Positions 8,177-16,648 of a DNA stretch of 64,000 nucleotides are shown in pieces. Source of the DNA: Streptomyces sp. NBC_01235. GTDB taxonomy: Bacteria; Actinomycetota; Actinomycetes; Streptomycetales; Streptomycetaceae. A program made the translations under genes and the position numbers. The stretch is from contig NZ_CP108513.1 of the NCBI RefSeq assembly GCF_035989285.1, forward strand, positions 10,106,001-10,170,000, read 5' to 3'. Position 1 is the first letter of the stretch. Each line of letters starts with the position of its first letter. The notes beneath the pieces are model-generated. The model did not search any database and was not told the DNA's origin. It was given only the letters and a program-made list of their open reading frames with translations.

Positions 8177-8730
8177 GCGCGGGCGACGAGTTCCGTACGG
8201 TTGGCCGCGCCCCAGCGCGCGGACAGCCGCCGCAGGTGGTAGGTCACGCCGGCCGCGGTGCGGCCGGTCTCGCGGGCGGCGCGGGCCATGGTGGCGCCCC
8301 CGGCGAGCAGCGCGAGGATCCTCGCCCCGGCCGGCGCGCCCCGGACCGGGGAAGCCGCCTCTCGGGGCGCGCGTTCGTCGAGGACACACAACATCACCGG
8401 CAGGGCGGGCGTCTCCTCGAAGGTGTCGCTCACCGGGTCCGCCGTCAACTCCCCGTGCCGCTCCATGCCTCCGGGCGCCCGCCGGCACACCGACACCTGG
8501 TAGCGCGAGCGGTGCCGCAGCCGCAGCGCCGCGGCGATCCGCTCCACCTGGGTCGCCTCCCGCGGCCGGAACAGCTCCAGCACAGCCCGCCCGCGCAGCC
8601 GCCCCGGGATCGTCCCGCACTCGGCGGGCATCGCCGGATTGGCCGGCAGGACGGCGCCGTGGACATCGCACACCGCGACCGGCACCGACACCCGGTCGAA
8701 GAGCGGAAGCGCGCGGTTGCGCCACATCAC
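8116..8730 (-). CDS. PAS-like and LuxR-type HTH transcriptional regulator
   Basis: The 204-residue protein has an N-terminal PAS-like sensor region (about residues 8-110, starting FDRVSVPVAVCDVHGAVL) and a C-terminal LuxR-type helix-turn-helix (about residues 137-195, with ILALLAGGATMARAARETGR and VTYHLRRLSARWGAANRTEL). It therefore probably responds to a small ligand and controls transcription. It starts 18 bases downstream of the HD-protein gene on the same strand, so the two are probably co-transcribed. The target is unknown. Confidence 0.82.
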   Translation of the reverse strand: MMWRNRALPLFDRVSVPVAVCDVHGAVLPANPAMPAECGTIPGRLRGRAVLELFRPREATQVERIAAALRLRHRSRYQVSVCRRAPGGMERHGELTADPVSDTFEETPALPVMLCVLDERAPREAASPVRGAPAGARILALLAGGATMARAARETGRTAAGVTYHLRRLSARWGAANRTELVARAYALGVLSAGAWPPVPAGDE

Positions 8731-8748
8731 GCGTCCCGCTGTGCCCGC

Positions 8749-9348
8749 TCACCCATGGACGGGATGCGCCGCCTGCCAGGCCAGTCGCGAGTCCGCGTCC
8801 TCCCCGAGACCGGTGAGGAACTCGTCCAGATCCAGGAACTCCTGCCAGACCGGGCGCCCACCCGCCCGTGACAGCTCCGCCACGACCAGGTCCTCCAGCT
8901 CGGCGACCCGCTTGTTCTTCCACACTTTGTCGGCCAGGCTCACCAGCAGGTCCTCCGGGCCGACGTCCGGGGTCGTCCAGGAGGCGTGGGTCCCGGCGAA
9001 CCGTGCCAGTCCGGGGCGCACCCCGCGGGCCAGGAGCAGCTCCCGCCCGGCCTCCTCGTGCCGGGCGCCGGGGCCGGACAGCTCGCCCGGATGCAGGGTC
9101 TTGCCGATGTCGTGCGTGGCCGCACCGAACAGCACCGCCTCCCGATCGATGACGAGGGCCGGGCAGTGCCGGCCCGCCCAGTCGACGAGCCGGGCCGCCA
9201 CGTCGTGCACGGCCCGGAGATGAGCGACCAGCCGGGGCGGCGCACCGATCTCGTCCAGCAGCGCCGCCACCTCCACGGGCAGCGGGCGCAGCACGGGATC
9301 CGAGGTCTCGTCCAGGGCGATGGACAGCACGGTGGGGGCGGTGGTCAT
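8749..9348 (-). CDS. HD domain protein (putative phosphohydrolase)
   Basis: The 199-residue protein has the metal-binding HD signature: an upstream His (HLRAVHDVAARL), THDIGK with the paired His-Asp (about residue 78), and a following ARHEEAG. HD proteins are usually nucleotide or phosphate-ester hydrolases; the substrate cannot be told. There is no transmembrane or partner domain. It is first in a two-gene unit with the PAS-LuxR regulator (18-base gap), whose sensor could detect a product of this enzyme; that link is inference. Confidence 0.83.
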   Translation of the reverse strand: MTTAPTVLSIALDETSDPVLRPLPVEVAALLDEIGAPPRLVAHLRAVHDVAARLVDWAGRHCPALVIDREAVLFGAATHDIGKTLHPGELSGPGARHEEAGRELLLARGVRPGLARFAGTHASWTTPDVGPEDLLVSLADKVWKNKRVAELEDLVVAELSRAGGRPVWQEFLDLDEFLTGLGEDADSRLAWQAAHPVHG

Positions 9349-9496
9349 CCGGCCAGCCTAATGACCGGCGCGGCCTGCCTGACAGCCACCGCCCGGCACT
9401 TCCGCAACCCCTCACACGCCTTTCCCGCCGCACGAACATGCAGTGCGACGCCACGGCCCCAGCACCCGAGTGGATCACGCTGGATCCCGGCACGTC

Positions 9497-10000
9497 GACG
9501 ACCGCACACCCGTGGTCATGGTGGCCGTCGGCACCGGTCGCGCGCCATTGCGCGGCGTCGTCGCCGACCGCACGGCGGCCCTCGCCGCGGGCGCCGAACT
9601 CCCGCCCGCCGTCTGCTACTTCGGTGAGACGTGCCGGACGCCGACTTCCTGCACGCCGACCTCCTGCACGCCGACTTCCTGCACGCCGAGGAGCTGCGCG
9701 CCCTTCGAGACCACCGGGGCGGTCTCGCCCCGCCCGGCCTTGAGCGCGGCCCCCGAGGACGGGATGCTGTTCGTCCAGCACCGCATGACCGCCGAGGCCG
9801 ACGAGGCCCGGCGCCTGCCGGCCCAGGGAGCCCGGGTGCATGTGTGCGGCGACGGCTCGCGGATGGCGCCGGGCGTCCGGGACGCGTTCCGTACCCTGTA
9901 CCGGGACCGCACGCCCGGCGCCGACGACACGGCCGCCGAGGCATGGCTCAACCGGCTGGTCTCGGACGGGCGTTACGTCGAGGACGGGTACGCGGCCGGC
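9497..10000 (+). pseudogene. Frameshifted C-terminal remnant of a P450 reductase (CYP102-type fusion)
   Basis: The region encodes the NADPH-binding end of a cytochrome P450 reductase domain: PVVMVAVGTGRAPLRG, PPAVCYFG, PEDGMLFVQHR, ARVHVCGDGSRMAPGVRDAF and a final GRYVEDGYA motif. The heme, FMN and FAD parts are missing. In the middle a 15-bp unit (ACGCCGACTTCCTGC) is repeated about 3.5 times at 9638-9691, and this part reads correctly (DADFLHADLLHADFLHAEEL) only in another frame, so at least two frameshifts are present. It lies directly upstream of, and in frame with, the phosphotransferase gene. Confidence 0.8.
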
Positions 10001-10024
10001 CGACCGGGAGGAAGGGATGGACGG

Positions 10025-10999
10025 GTGACGGATTCCTGGGCACGGGCCCGGAACGCGCTGGAGGCGGCGGGGATCCCGCCCGACCGTCTGGCCCACCTCG
10101 GACCGCTCGGCGGCGGCACGTACAACACCGTCGAGGAGCTCCGCCTCACGGACGGCGACCGCTACGTACTGAAGGTCGCGCCCACGGCGCCGGGCCTGAG
10201 CTACGAGAGCCGACTGCTTCTCGGCGAGGCGGAGTTCTGCCGCGGGGCGGCCGAGGCCGGCGTCCCGGCGCCCAGGGTCGTGGCCCTCGACGAGGCCTGG
10301 CTGCTGATGACGGTGTCCCCGGGCGCCCCCTGGAACGATTCGCTCACCACGGCCGAACAGGCGGAGCTACGAGGAGAGTTGGGCCGTCAGGTCGCCCGTC
10401 TGCACGAGGTGACCGGGCCCGGCTTCGGCTACCCCACCGGCGCCTTCGGCCCGCTCGCCCCCGACTGGCGCACCGCGTTCACGGCGATGGTCGACGCTGT
10501 CCTGGCCGACGCCCGCCACTACGGTGCCTGGCTGCCCCGTCCCGTCGACGAGGTGGCCGCCGTCGCCCGCACCGCGTACGACGCCCTCGACGAGGTCACC
10601 GTCCCGCGCCTGGTCCACTTCGACCTGTGGCCGGGCAACGTCCTGGTCGACCATGCCGACGGCAGAGCCCGGATCGGGGGACTCATCGACGGTGAGCGGA
10701 TGTTCTGGGGCGACCCGATCGCGGACTTCGTCTCCCTGGCGCTGCTGGGGGACATCAGGAAGGACGAGGCGTTCCTGGGGGGCTACCGCGACGCCGGAGG
10801 CCACGCCGCGTTCGACGCGTCCGCCCGGCTGCGTCTCGCCCTCTACCGCGCCTACCTCTACCTGATCATGCTCGCCGAGACGGTTCCGCGGGCGGTCGGC
10901 GCGGATCAGGAGCGGTGGGTGCGGGAGAGGGTCGCACCGGAACTCATGGCGGCGCTGGGCGAGATCGAGGCCGCGGACGTCTCTCGGCTCACATCGTGA
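10025..10999 (+). CDS. APH-family phosphotransferase (fructosamine/aminoglycoside kinase fold)
   Basis: The 324-residue protein has the APH/choline-kinase fold (PF01636). It has an N-terminal nucleotide-binding lobe with GGGTYNTVEEL and VLKVAP, the catalytic loop VHFDLWPGNVLVD (Brenner HxDxxxxN), and the metal-binding segment GLIDGERMFWGDP, slightly unlike the usual IDWE. Substrates in this family include antibiotics, sugars and amines and cannot be assigned here. The GTG at 10025 follows GGGAGGAAGG nine bases upstream. The reading frame is open far upstream into the P450-reductase remnant, but that part is unrelated. Confidence 0.85.
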   Translation: MTDSWARARNALEAAGIPPDRLAHLGPLGGGTYNTVEELRLTDGDRYVLKVAPTAPGLSYESRLLLGEAEFCRGAAEAGVPAPRVVALDEAWLLMTVSPGAPWNDSLTTAEQAELRGELGRQVARLHEVTGPGFGYPTGAFGPLAPDWRTAFTAMVDAVLADARHYGAWLPRPVDEVAAVARTAYDALDEVTVPRLVHFDLWPGNVLVDHADGRARIGGLIDGERMFWGDPIADFVSLALLGDIRKDEAFLGGYRDAGGHAAFDASARLRLALYRAYLYLIMLAETVPRAVGADQERWVRERVAPELMAALGEIEAADVSRLTS

Positions 11000-11079
11000 A
11001 CTGAGGGTCGGAGGAATGGCGCGGCGCACCCTGCCGCAGGGGTATGTTGCAGGTCGGGCTGGGTGCGAGAGGGAGCGGC

Positions 11080-12372
11080 GTGACGGGGCGGAGCGGGCGC
11101 ACGGTACGCGATCTGAGGCGGGCCAACCGTGCGGCCGTACTGCAACGGCTCTACTTCGACGGACCCCTCAGCCGCTTCGAACTCGGGCCGGCCACCGGCC
11201 TGAGCTCCGGTTCGATCAGCAACGTCGTCGCCGACCTGGTCGCCGACGGGCTGGTGGAGGAGGCCGGCAGCGTCGACTCCGACGGGGGCCGTCCCCGCAT
11301 GCTGCTGCGCGTGGCCCCCGGCAGTGGCCACATGATCGGCGTGGACATCGGAGAGACCCGGGTGCGGATCGGGCTGTTCGACCTGACTCTCACCGAACTC
11401 GCCCGTACGGAACGGCCGTTGAAGCAGCGGCGGTACGAGGTCGACGGGATCGTCGGCCACGTCCGGGACGGGATCACCGAGGTGCTGGCCGCGGCCGGCA
11501 TCGCCCCCGAACAGCTCCTCGGGGTCGGTATCGGCGTACCCGGCATCGTCGAGCACACCCCCGAGGACGGCGCCGTCGTGCACGGCCAGACCATCGGCTG
11601 GGACGCCGTCCGCCTGGAGGCACTCCTGCGGGATAGCTCGCCGCTCCCCGGGGCCGTTCCGTACTTCATCGACAACGGCGCCAAGACCCTCGGCCAGGCC
11701 GAGATGTGGTTCGGCGGCGGACGCGGCGCGCACAGCGCGGTCGTCGTCCTCTTCGGCTCGGGCGTCGGCGCCTGCCTCGTCGCCCCCGAGGCGGAGCACG
11801 GCCGGGCCGTCGAATGGGGGCACCTCACGGTCCGGGTGCGCGGCCGCCGCTGCCGCTGCGGCGCCCTCGGCTGCCTGGAGGCCTACGCGGGCGCCGAGGC
11901 GCTGCTGGAACGCTGGCGCGAGCAGGGGGGCCGGCCGCCGGAGGGCGCGGACGAGGAGACCGCCCTGACGGCGATGCTGGCCGCCGCCTACCCGGCCACG
12001 GGGTCCGAACCGTGCGACCCGGTCGCGTCGGCCGTTCTGGAGGAGACCGCGGAGTACCTGGGCGCGGGCCTCTCCGACCTGATCAATCTCTTCCAGCCCG
12101 AGCGCATCCTCATCGGCGGCTGGGCCGGCCTGCAACTCGGCGCCCGCTTCCTGCCCGCCGTCCGCCGCCACGCCACCGCGTACGCGCTGCGCCACCCGGC
12201 GCGGAAGGTCACCGTCGAGCTGGGCCGGCTGGGCCCCGACGCGGTCACCGTCGGCGCGGCGATCCTCCCGCTCGCCGACTTCTTCGGCCGCGGCGGCCGC
12301 CGCCCCGACCCCGCCCCCACCGGCCCGTCCCCCGCCTGGCGAACAGCCCTGGAACACCGCACCCCAGGCTGA
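11080..12372 (+). CDS. ROK-family transcriptional repressor
   Basis: The 430-residue protein has an N-terminal winged helix (about residues 10-70, LSRFELGPATGLSSGSISNV) and a ROK domain. The ROK domain includes the nucleotide-binding start GVDIGETRVRIGLFD and the zinc motif CRCGALGCLE (CxCGxxGCxE). ROK repressors typically respond to sugars or sugar phosphates; no sugar genes are adjacent, so its target may be elsewhere. The GTG at 11080 follows GAGAGGGAG; an in-frame ATG 12 codons upstream lacks a ribosome site. A hairpin follows the stop. Confidence 0.88.
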   Translation: MTGRSGRTVRDLRRANRAAVLQRLYFDGPLSRFELGPATGLSSGSISNVVADLVADGLVEEAGSVDSDGGRPRMLLRVAPGSGHMIGVDIGETRVRIGLFDLTLTELARTERPLKQRRYEVDGIVGHVRDGITEVLAAAGIAPEQLLGVGIGVPGIVEHTPEDGAVVHGQTIGWDAVRLEALLRDSSPLPGAVPYFIDNGAKTLGQAEMWFGGGRGAHSAVVVLFGSGVGACLVAPEAEHGRAVEWGHLTVRVRGRRCRCGALGCLEAYAGAEALLERWREQGGRPPEGADEETALTAMLAAAYPATGSEPCDPVASAVLEETAEYLGAGLSDLINLFQPERILIGGWAGLQLGARFLPAVRRHATAYALRHPARKVTVELGRLGPDAVTVGAAILPLADFFGRGGRRPDPAPTGPSPAWRTALEHRTPG

Positions 12373-12380
12373 GCCCGCAC

Positions 12381-12428
12381 GCCCTGCTCACCGCGCGCCC
12401 TGCTCACCGCGCGCCCTGCTGACCCGCG
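12381..12428. repeat. 16-bp direct repeat, about 2.5 copies
   Basis: GCCCTGCTCACCGCGC occurs twice in tandem (12381 and 12397) with a partial third copy from 12413, just after the ROK stop codon. Confidence 0.8.
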
Positions 12429-12441
12429 GTTTCGGGCAGGG

Positions 12442-12454
12442 GGGGCGAAGCCCC
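12442..12454 (+). terminator. Short GC hairpin downstream of the ROK gene
   Basis: GGGGC-GAA-GCCCC forms a 5-bp stem with a 3-base loop about 70 bases after the ROK stop. There is no T-run, as is common for Streptomyces terminators. Confidence 0.4.
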
Positions 12455-12568
12455 GCCCCCACGTTTCGCCGGTCGCTCGGGAGGTACTCGCGTGTCGCCC
12501 GGGCGATCGTCGTTCGGGGGAGTCGTTCGTTCGCGTCCGGTGCGGCGTGGGCGCGGAGGGAGGACGTC

Positions 12569-12805
12569 GTGGGCGTACATCGCCACGAAGGCCCCGGTGA
12601 GAACGGCGCGCCGATCCCGCGTGACCTGCCGGACCAGCAGGCCGACGGGGGCGAGGACCCCTGGGACGTCGCCGACGCCGAGTCGCCTCGGGAGCCCGCG
12701 GAGGACGTCCCGGACACCGATGAGGCGGGCACCGGACGCCAGGGTTCCCCGCGCGCGGACAGCGGTCGGTCCGACCACCCCGTCCCCGACGAGCCGTCCG
12801 CCTGA
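12569..12805 (+). CDS. Small acidic, hydrophilic protein upstream of formate dehydrogenase
   Basis: A 78-residue protein, rich in Asp, Glu, Pro and Gly and without hydrophobic segments, is predicted to be disordered. The GTG at 12569 follows GGAGGGAGG by six bases, an excellent ribosome site. Its stop lies 9 bases before the formate dehydrogenase ATG, and GAGGAG for that gene overlaps the end of this one, so they form an operon. It may be an accessory factor for the dehydrogenase, but no family was recognised and the downstream partner is now broken. Confidence 0.6.
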   Translation: MGVHRHEGPGENGAPIPRDLPDQQADGGEDPWDVADAESPREPAEDVPDTDEAGTGRQGSPRADSGRSDHPVPDEPSA

Positions 12806-12814
12806 GGAGTTCGC

Positions 12815-14595
12815 ATGGGCATGGCCGACCGGGTCCGTTCATGGCCCGTCCTACGCCAACTCACCGGCGCCGCACCGGCCGGGGCAGTGCCGCCAAGTCC
12901 GCGCGGACCGAGCGGCTGCGCCCCCGCACCGACACCGCCGACCGCGTCGTCCCGTCGATCTGCCCGTACTGCGCCGTCGGCTGTGGGCAGCAGGTGTATG
13001 TCAAGGACGACGAGGTCGTGCAGATCGAGGGGGATCCTGCGTCGCCCGTCAGTCGTGGGCGGCTCTGTCCCAAGGGGTCGGCCACCCTTCAGCTGACCAC
13101 CGGCCCCGCCCGCCGCCACCAGGTCCTCTACCGCCGCCCGCACGGCACCGACTGGGAACCCCTCGACCTGGACACGGCCATGGACATGGTCGCCGACCGG
13201 GGTGTCCGCACCCGGCGCGAGACCTGGCAGTGGGATGGGCATGCGCACCGCCCGCACCATGGGCATCGCCAGCCTCGCCGGAGCGACCCTTGACAACGAG
13301 GAGAACTACCTCATCAAGAAGCTGCTGACCGGCCTCGGCGTCGTTCAGGTGGAGAACCAGGCCCGGGTCTGCCACAGCTCCACCGTCGCCGGCCTCGGCA
13401 CCTCCTTCGGCCGCGGCGGCGCCACGACGTTCATGCAGGACCTCCAGCACGCCGACTGCATCGTCATCGAGGGCTCCAACTTCGCCGAGTGCCACCCGGT
13501 CGGCTTCCAGTGGGTGATGGAGGCGAAGAAGCGCGGCGCGACGATCATCGACGTCGACCCGCGCTTCAACCGCACCAGCGCACTGTCCGACCTCTACGTC
13601 CCGATCCGCGCCGGCACCGACATCGCCTTCCTCGGCGGGATCATCAACCATGTCCTCACCGAGGAGAAGGAGTTCCGCGAGTACGTCCTGAGGTACACCA
13701 ACGCCGCCACCCTGGTCGGCGAGGACTTCCGCGACACCGAGGACCTCGACGGCGTCTTCTCCGGCCTCGACGAGGAGAAGGCGCACTACGACCCCCGCAC
13801 CTGGCAGTACGAGGGCGTCGAGGTGCAGCAGCCCACCGGTGAGGTCGACGAGCAGTACGAGGACCGCACCGGCAGGGCGTCCGGCCCCGAGGCGCACGGC
13901 TCCGGCGGCGCCCGCACAGGCCACCGCGCCCCCACCGACGAGACGCTCCGGCACCCGCGCTGCGTCTACCAGAGCCTCAGGCGCCACTACGCCCGCTACA
14001 CCCCCGAGAGGGGCGAGGAGATCTGCGGCATCCCGCGCGCGACCTTCCGCCGCGTCTGCGACGCGCTGACCGCCAACTCCGGCCCCGAGCGCACCAGCGC
14101 CTTCGTCTACGCCGTCGGCTGGACGCAGCACTCGACCGGCAACCAGTTCATCCGCGCCGCGAGCGTGCTCCAGCTGCTGCTGGGCAACATCGGCCGACCC
14201 GGCGGTGGCATCCAGGCGCTGCGCGGCCACGCCTCCATCCAGGGCTCCAGCGACATCCCCACCCTCTTCAACCTGCTGCCGGGCTCTCCCCATGCCGCAC
14301 GCCCACACCCACATGGACCTCGACGACCATGTCGCGGCCACCCGCACGGAGAAGGGCTTCTGGGCGAAACATGCGCGCCTACATGGTCAGCCTCCTCAAG
14401 GCCTACTACGGCGACGCGGCCACCCCCGACAACGACTTCTGCTTCGACCACCTGCCGCGCCTGACCGGCTCCCACTCCACCTACGACACGGTGCCGGCCC
14501 AGCTCGACGGCGCGTGCAAGGGCTACTTCCTGCTCGGCGAGAACCCGGCCGTCGGCTCCGCCAACACCCGCCTGCAACGCCTGGGCATGGCGAAC
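12815..14595 (+). pseudogene. Formate dehydrogenase alpha subunit, multiply frameshifted and truncated
   Basis: Conceptual translation across frames gives the N-terminal 60% of a molybdopterin formate dehydrogenase. It includes the 4Fe-4S motif CPYCAVGCGQQVYV, LCPKGSATLQLTTGPARR, TLDNEENYLIKKLL, CHSSTVAGLGTSFGRGG and HASIQGSSDIPTLFNLLPG. Reading frame changes near 12880, 13235, 14285 and 14365 join segments MGMADRVRSWPV, RTERLRPRTDTADRV, MRTARTMGIASLAGATL, PMPHAHTHMDLDDH and MRAYMVSLLKAYYGD. Coding similarity stops after RLQRLGMAN at about 14595, replaced by a GTGCCC repeat. The start ATG with GAGGAG remains intact. With four shifts and no C-terminal half it cannot be functional. Confidence 0.9.
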
Positions 14596-14660
14596 CGACG
14601 AGTACCCGGCCGGGCCCTGCGCACGCGGCGATGCCCCGCCGCCGAACCGGCCGTGCTCGA

Positions 14661-14745
14661 CGTGCCCGAGCTCGTCGTGCCCGTGCCCGTGCCCGTGCTC
14701 GTGCCCGTGCCCGTGCCCGAGCTCGTCGTGCCCGTGCTCGTCGTC
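14661..14745. repeat. GTGCCC hexamer repeat tract
   Basis: GTGCCC/GTGCTC hexamers are interrupted by two GAGCTCGTC units. Read on the minus strand it encodes alternating His-Gly (HGHGHEHGHGHGHDEL), like the metal-binding tail of a nickel or zinc protein, but no attached domain was found. It begins right after the broken formate dehydrogenase. Confidence 0.7.
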
Positions 14746-14793
14746 CACCGCGACCCGCGGAAGAGGGCGGCGGGGAGTGACGCGGACCGGCCC

Positions 14794-15780
14794 CTACGCG
14801 CCGAACGCGTTCACGCCCGTCAGCTCGGCGGACAGCTCCCACAGCCGCGCCGCCTGCTCCGGGTCTGTCGCCCAGGCCTTGACGCCGGAGCGTTCGTCGC
14901 CGTCGACGGCGGGCTCGGCGATGTCGCAGTCCTCGAGGTAGACGCCGCCCATCCCGGCCAGCTGCGGCGAGGTCGCCGCCCACACCTGGGTGGCCGCGCC
15001 CTGCTCCGGGGTCTTGAAGCCCTGCGGGTTGAGTACGTTCCCGTCCTCGTCGATCCACCCGCGCTCCACCATCTCCTGCTTGGGGATGTGCCGCTGCAGG
15101 GGCGTGATGATGCCGCCGGGGTGCAGGGAGAAGGCGCGCACGCCCCGGTCCCGGGCCAGCCGGTCCAGGTGGACGGCGAAGAGCACATTCGCGGTCTTGG
15201 CCTGCCCGTACGCCTCCCACTTGTCGTAGCCCCGGCGCCACTGGACGTCGTCCCAGCGCATCCCCGAGAAGTGGTGGGCGCGCGAGGAGACGGACACGAC
15301 CCGCGCGCCGCCGGGCTCGATCGCCGGCCACAGGCGGTTGACGAGGGCGAAGTGGCCGAGGTGGTTCGTGGCGAACTGGGCCTCCCAGCCGGGGCCGACC
15401 CGGGTCTCGGGGCAGGCCATGATCCCGGCGCTGTCGATGACGAGGTCGATGCTGCGGCCGGAGGCGAGGAACCGCTCGGCGAAGGCGCGCACGCTGTCCA
15501 GGTCGCCGAGGTCGAGCTCTTCCGTCTCGACGTCGTCGAGGCCGACGAGGTTCTCGCGGGCCGCCGCCGGGCGCCGCGCGGGGACGACGACGTGGGCACC
15601 GGCCTTGGCGAGCGCGCGGGTCGTCTCCAGGCCCAGCCCGGAGTACCCGCCCGTGACCAGGGCCAGCTTCCCGGTCAGGTCGACGCCCCGCAGGACCTCG
15701 TCGGCGGTGCTTGTGGCGCCGAAGCCCGAGCCGATCTTGTGCTGTGCGGTGCCGTTGCTGTGCGTGTCGCTGTTGCTCAT
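14794..15780 (-). CDS. Short-chain dehydrogenase/reductase (retinol-dehydrogenase-like)
   Basis: The 328-residue protein is a classical SDR. It has the nucleotide motif TGGYSGLG (about residue 43), the DSAGIM segment in place of the usual NAG motif, the serine-containing VSVSSRAHH, and the catalytic YGQAK (Tyr-x3-Lys) near residue 193. The extra C-terminal length and overall pattern resemble retinol dehydrogenase/WW-domain oxidoreductase-like SDRs. Cofactor preference and substrate are unknown. It stands alone between the broken formate dehydrogenase and a long intergenic region. Confidence 0.88.
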   Translation of the reverse strand: MSNSDTHSNGTAQHKIGSGFGATSTADEVLRGVDLTGKLALVTGGYSGLGLETTRALAKAGAHVVVPARRPAAARENLVGLDDVETEELDLGDLDSVRAFAERFLASGRSIDLVIDSAGIMACPETRVGPGWEAQFATNHLGHFALVNRLWPAIEPGGARVVSVSSRAHHFSGMRWDDVQWRRGYDKWEAYGQAKTANVLFAVHLDRLARDRGVRAFSLHPGGIITPLQRHIPKQEMVERGWIDEDGNVLNPQGFKTPEQGAATQVWAATSPQLAGMGGVYLEDCDIAEPAVDGDERSGVKAWATDPEQAARLWELSAELTGVNAFGA

Positions 15781-15853
15781 GACCTGAACGCTACGAATTG
15801 GAGTGCTCTCGAAGTCAAGTGCGACCGTGGTCCGCGGTCCCGGACAGGAGAAA

Positions 15854-15886
15854 GCCCCGACCGGACGGGGGAATCACGGTCGGGGC
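15854..15886. terminator. 10-bp perfect hairpin with ACGGGGGAA loop
   Basis: GCCCCGACCG pairs with CGGTCGGGGC around a 13-base loop containing ACGGGGGAA. It is preceded by GAAA, exactly as in the hairpin at 35057-35087, which has the same loop core. It probably terminates transcription, but the nearest gene ending here is unclear. Confidence 0.5.
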
Positions 15887-15931
15887 GGCCAAGCGGTGGG
15901 CGCGGATGGCGGTCGCCTCTCGGCGAGGGCT

Positions 15932-16038
15932 CCACAGGGCTTCAGCCGAACGATCGTCCCTGTGGGCAAAAGGTGAGGCCCGGGGACACTGTCCCATCCG
16001 CACCCACGGTTGGTTCAACGGGGAACTACCGGTGGGTG
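15932..16038. other. Cluster of inverted repeats in a gene-free region
   Basis: Three further inverted repeats follow one another: CCACAGGG/CCCTGTGG (15932-15965), GGGACA-C-TGTCCC (15983-15995) and CACCCAC/GTGGGTG (16001-16038). No open reading frame here is convincing. The 868-base gap from 15781 to 16648 holds these, a hairpin and a long tandem duplication, but no gene. Confidence 0.5.
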
Positions 16039-16202
16039 TTCCGGGGTCCGGCCGTGGCGCGCGGTGATGTGTGTCACCGTTTCCCGCTCCGCCCCGGCTG
16101 TCCGGTCGTCGTCCGCCGCGACGGCGCGGGGTGGGTGAGGGCCGTGACATGACCGGTCCCGCGGTCGTCGGCGGTCGTCCGCCGCCTCGGGCACCGCGTC
16201 GA

Positions 16203-16509
16203 GAGGGACCGGTGTGGTCTGCGCGGTGGGTCGGTGGTCGGGTGCGGGCTCGGGCGGCTCCGGTGCCGCGCCGGACGCGGCCCGTCGCGCCGCCGTTCCG
16301 GTCGGGCGCCCAGGGACCGCTCGGCGGCCGTCGCCGTGGCCCACTCCCGCCGCTGCCTGGCAGAGTCGGGAGGGACCGGTGTGGTCTGCGCGGTGGGTCG
16401 GTGGTCGGGTGCGGGCTCGGGCGGCTCCGGTGCCGCGCCGGACGCGGCCCGTCGCGCCGCCGTTCCGGTCGGGCGCCCAGGGACCGCTCGGCGGCCGTCG
16501 CCGTGGCCC
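16203..16509. repeat. Tandem duplication, 140 bp identical, 167-bp period
   Basis: The 140 bases from 16203 to 16342 recur without a visible mismatch at 16370-16509. The second copy is 167 bases downstream, with a 27-base separator. Perfect identity indicates a recent duplication. Neither copy belongs to a recognisable gene. Confidence 0.9.
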
Positions 16510-16648
16510 CCCGCTGCCCGGCGGTGACCGGGGGCGGCACGGCCGAGCGCGCGTTGACGGCGCCACCGATCACCGCGCTCAGCACCCGCCGCCCCCTGGA
16601 CCCGGCCCCCGCCCCGTGGCCCGGCGCGGCCCCCCAGGGGCCCGCGCC

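Noticed and set aside
7184..10096. 970-codon minus-strand open frame over DUF3626, PAS-LuxR and HD genes
   Set aside because: High-GC shadow frame rich in Arg, Gly, Ala and Pro; the genes in other frames have clear domains and ribosome sites.
12815..14595. Sequencing error as the reason for the frameshifts in formate dehydrogenase
   Set aside because: Cannot be excluded, but neighbouring genes are all intact, the C-terminal half is physically absent, and other local fossils show true deletions; decay is the simpler reading.
15888..16050. A tRNA or known riboswitch in the inverted-repeat region
   Set aside because: GGTTCAA resembles a T-loop, but no acceptor stem, anticodon arm or recognised riboswitch core could be assembled around it.
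14329..16152. 607-codon plus-strand frame beginning MSRPPARRRASG
   Set aside because: It starts inside the formate dehydrogenase pseudogene and continues antisense to the SDR gene; only the short MRAYMVSLLK part is real coding similarity.
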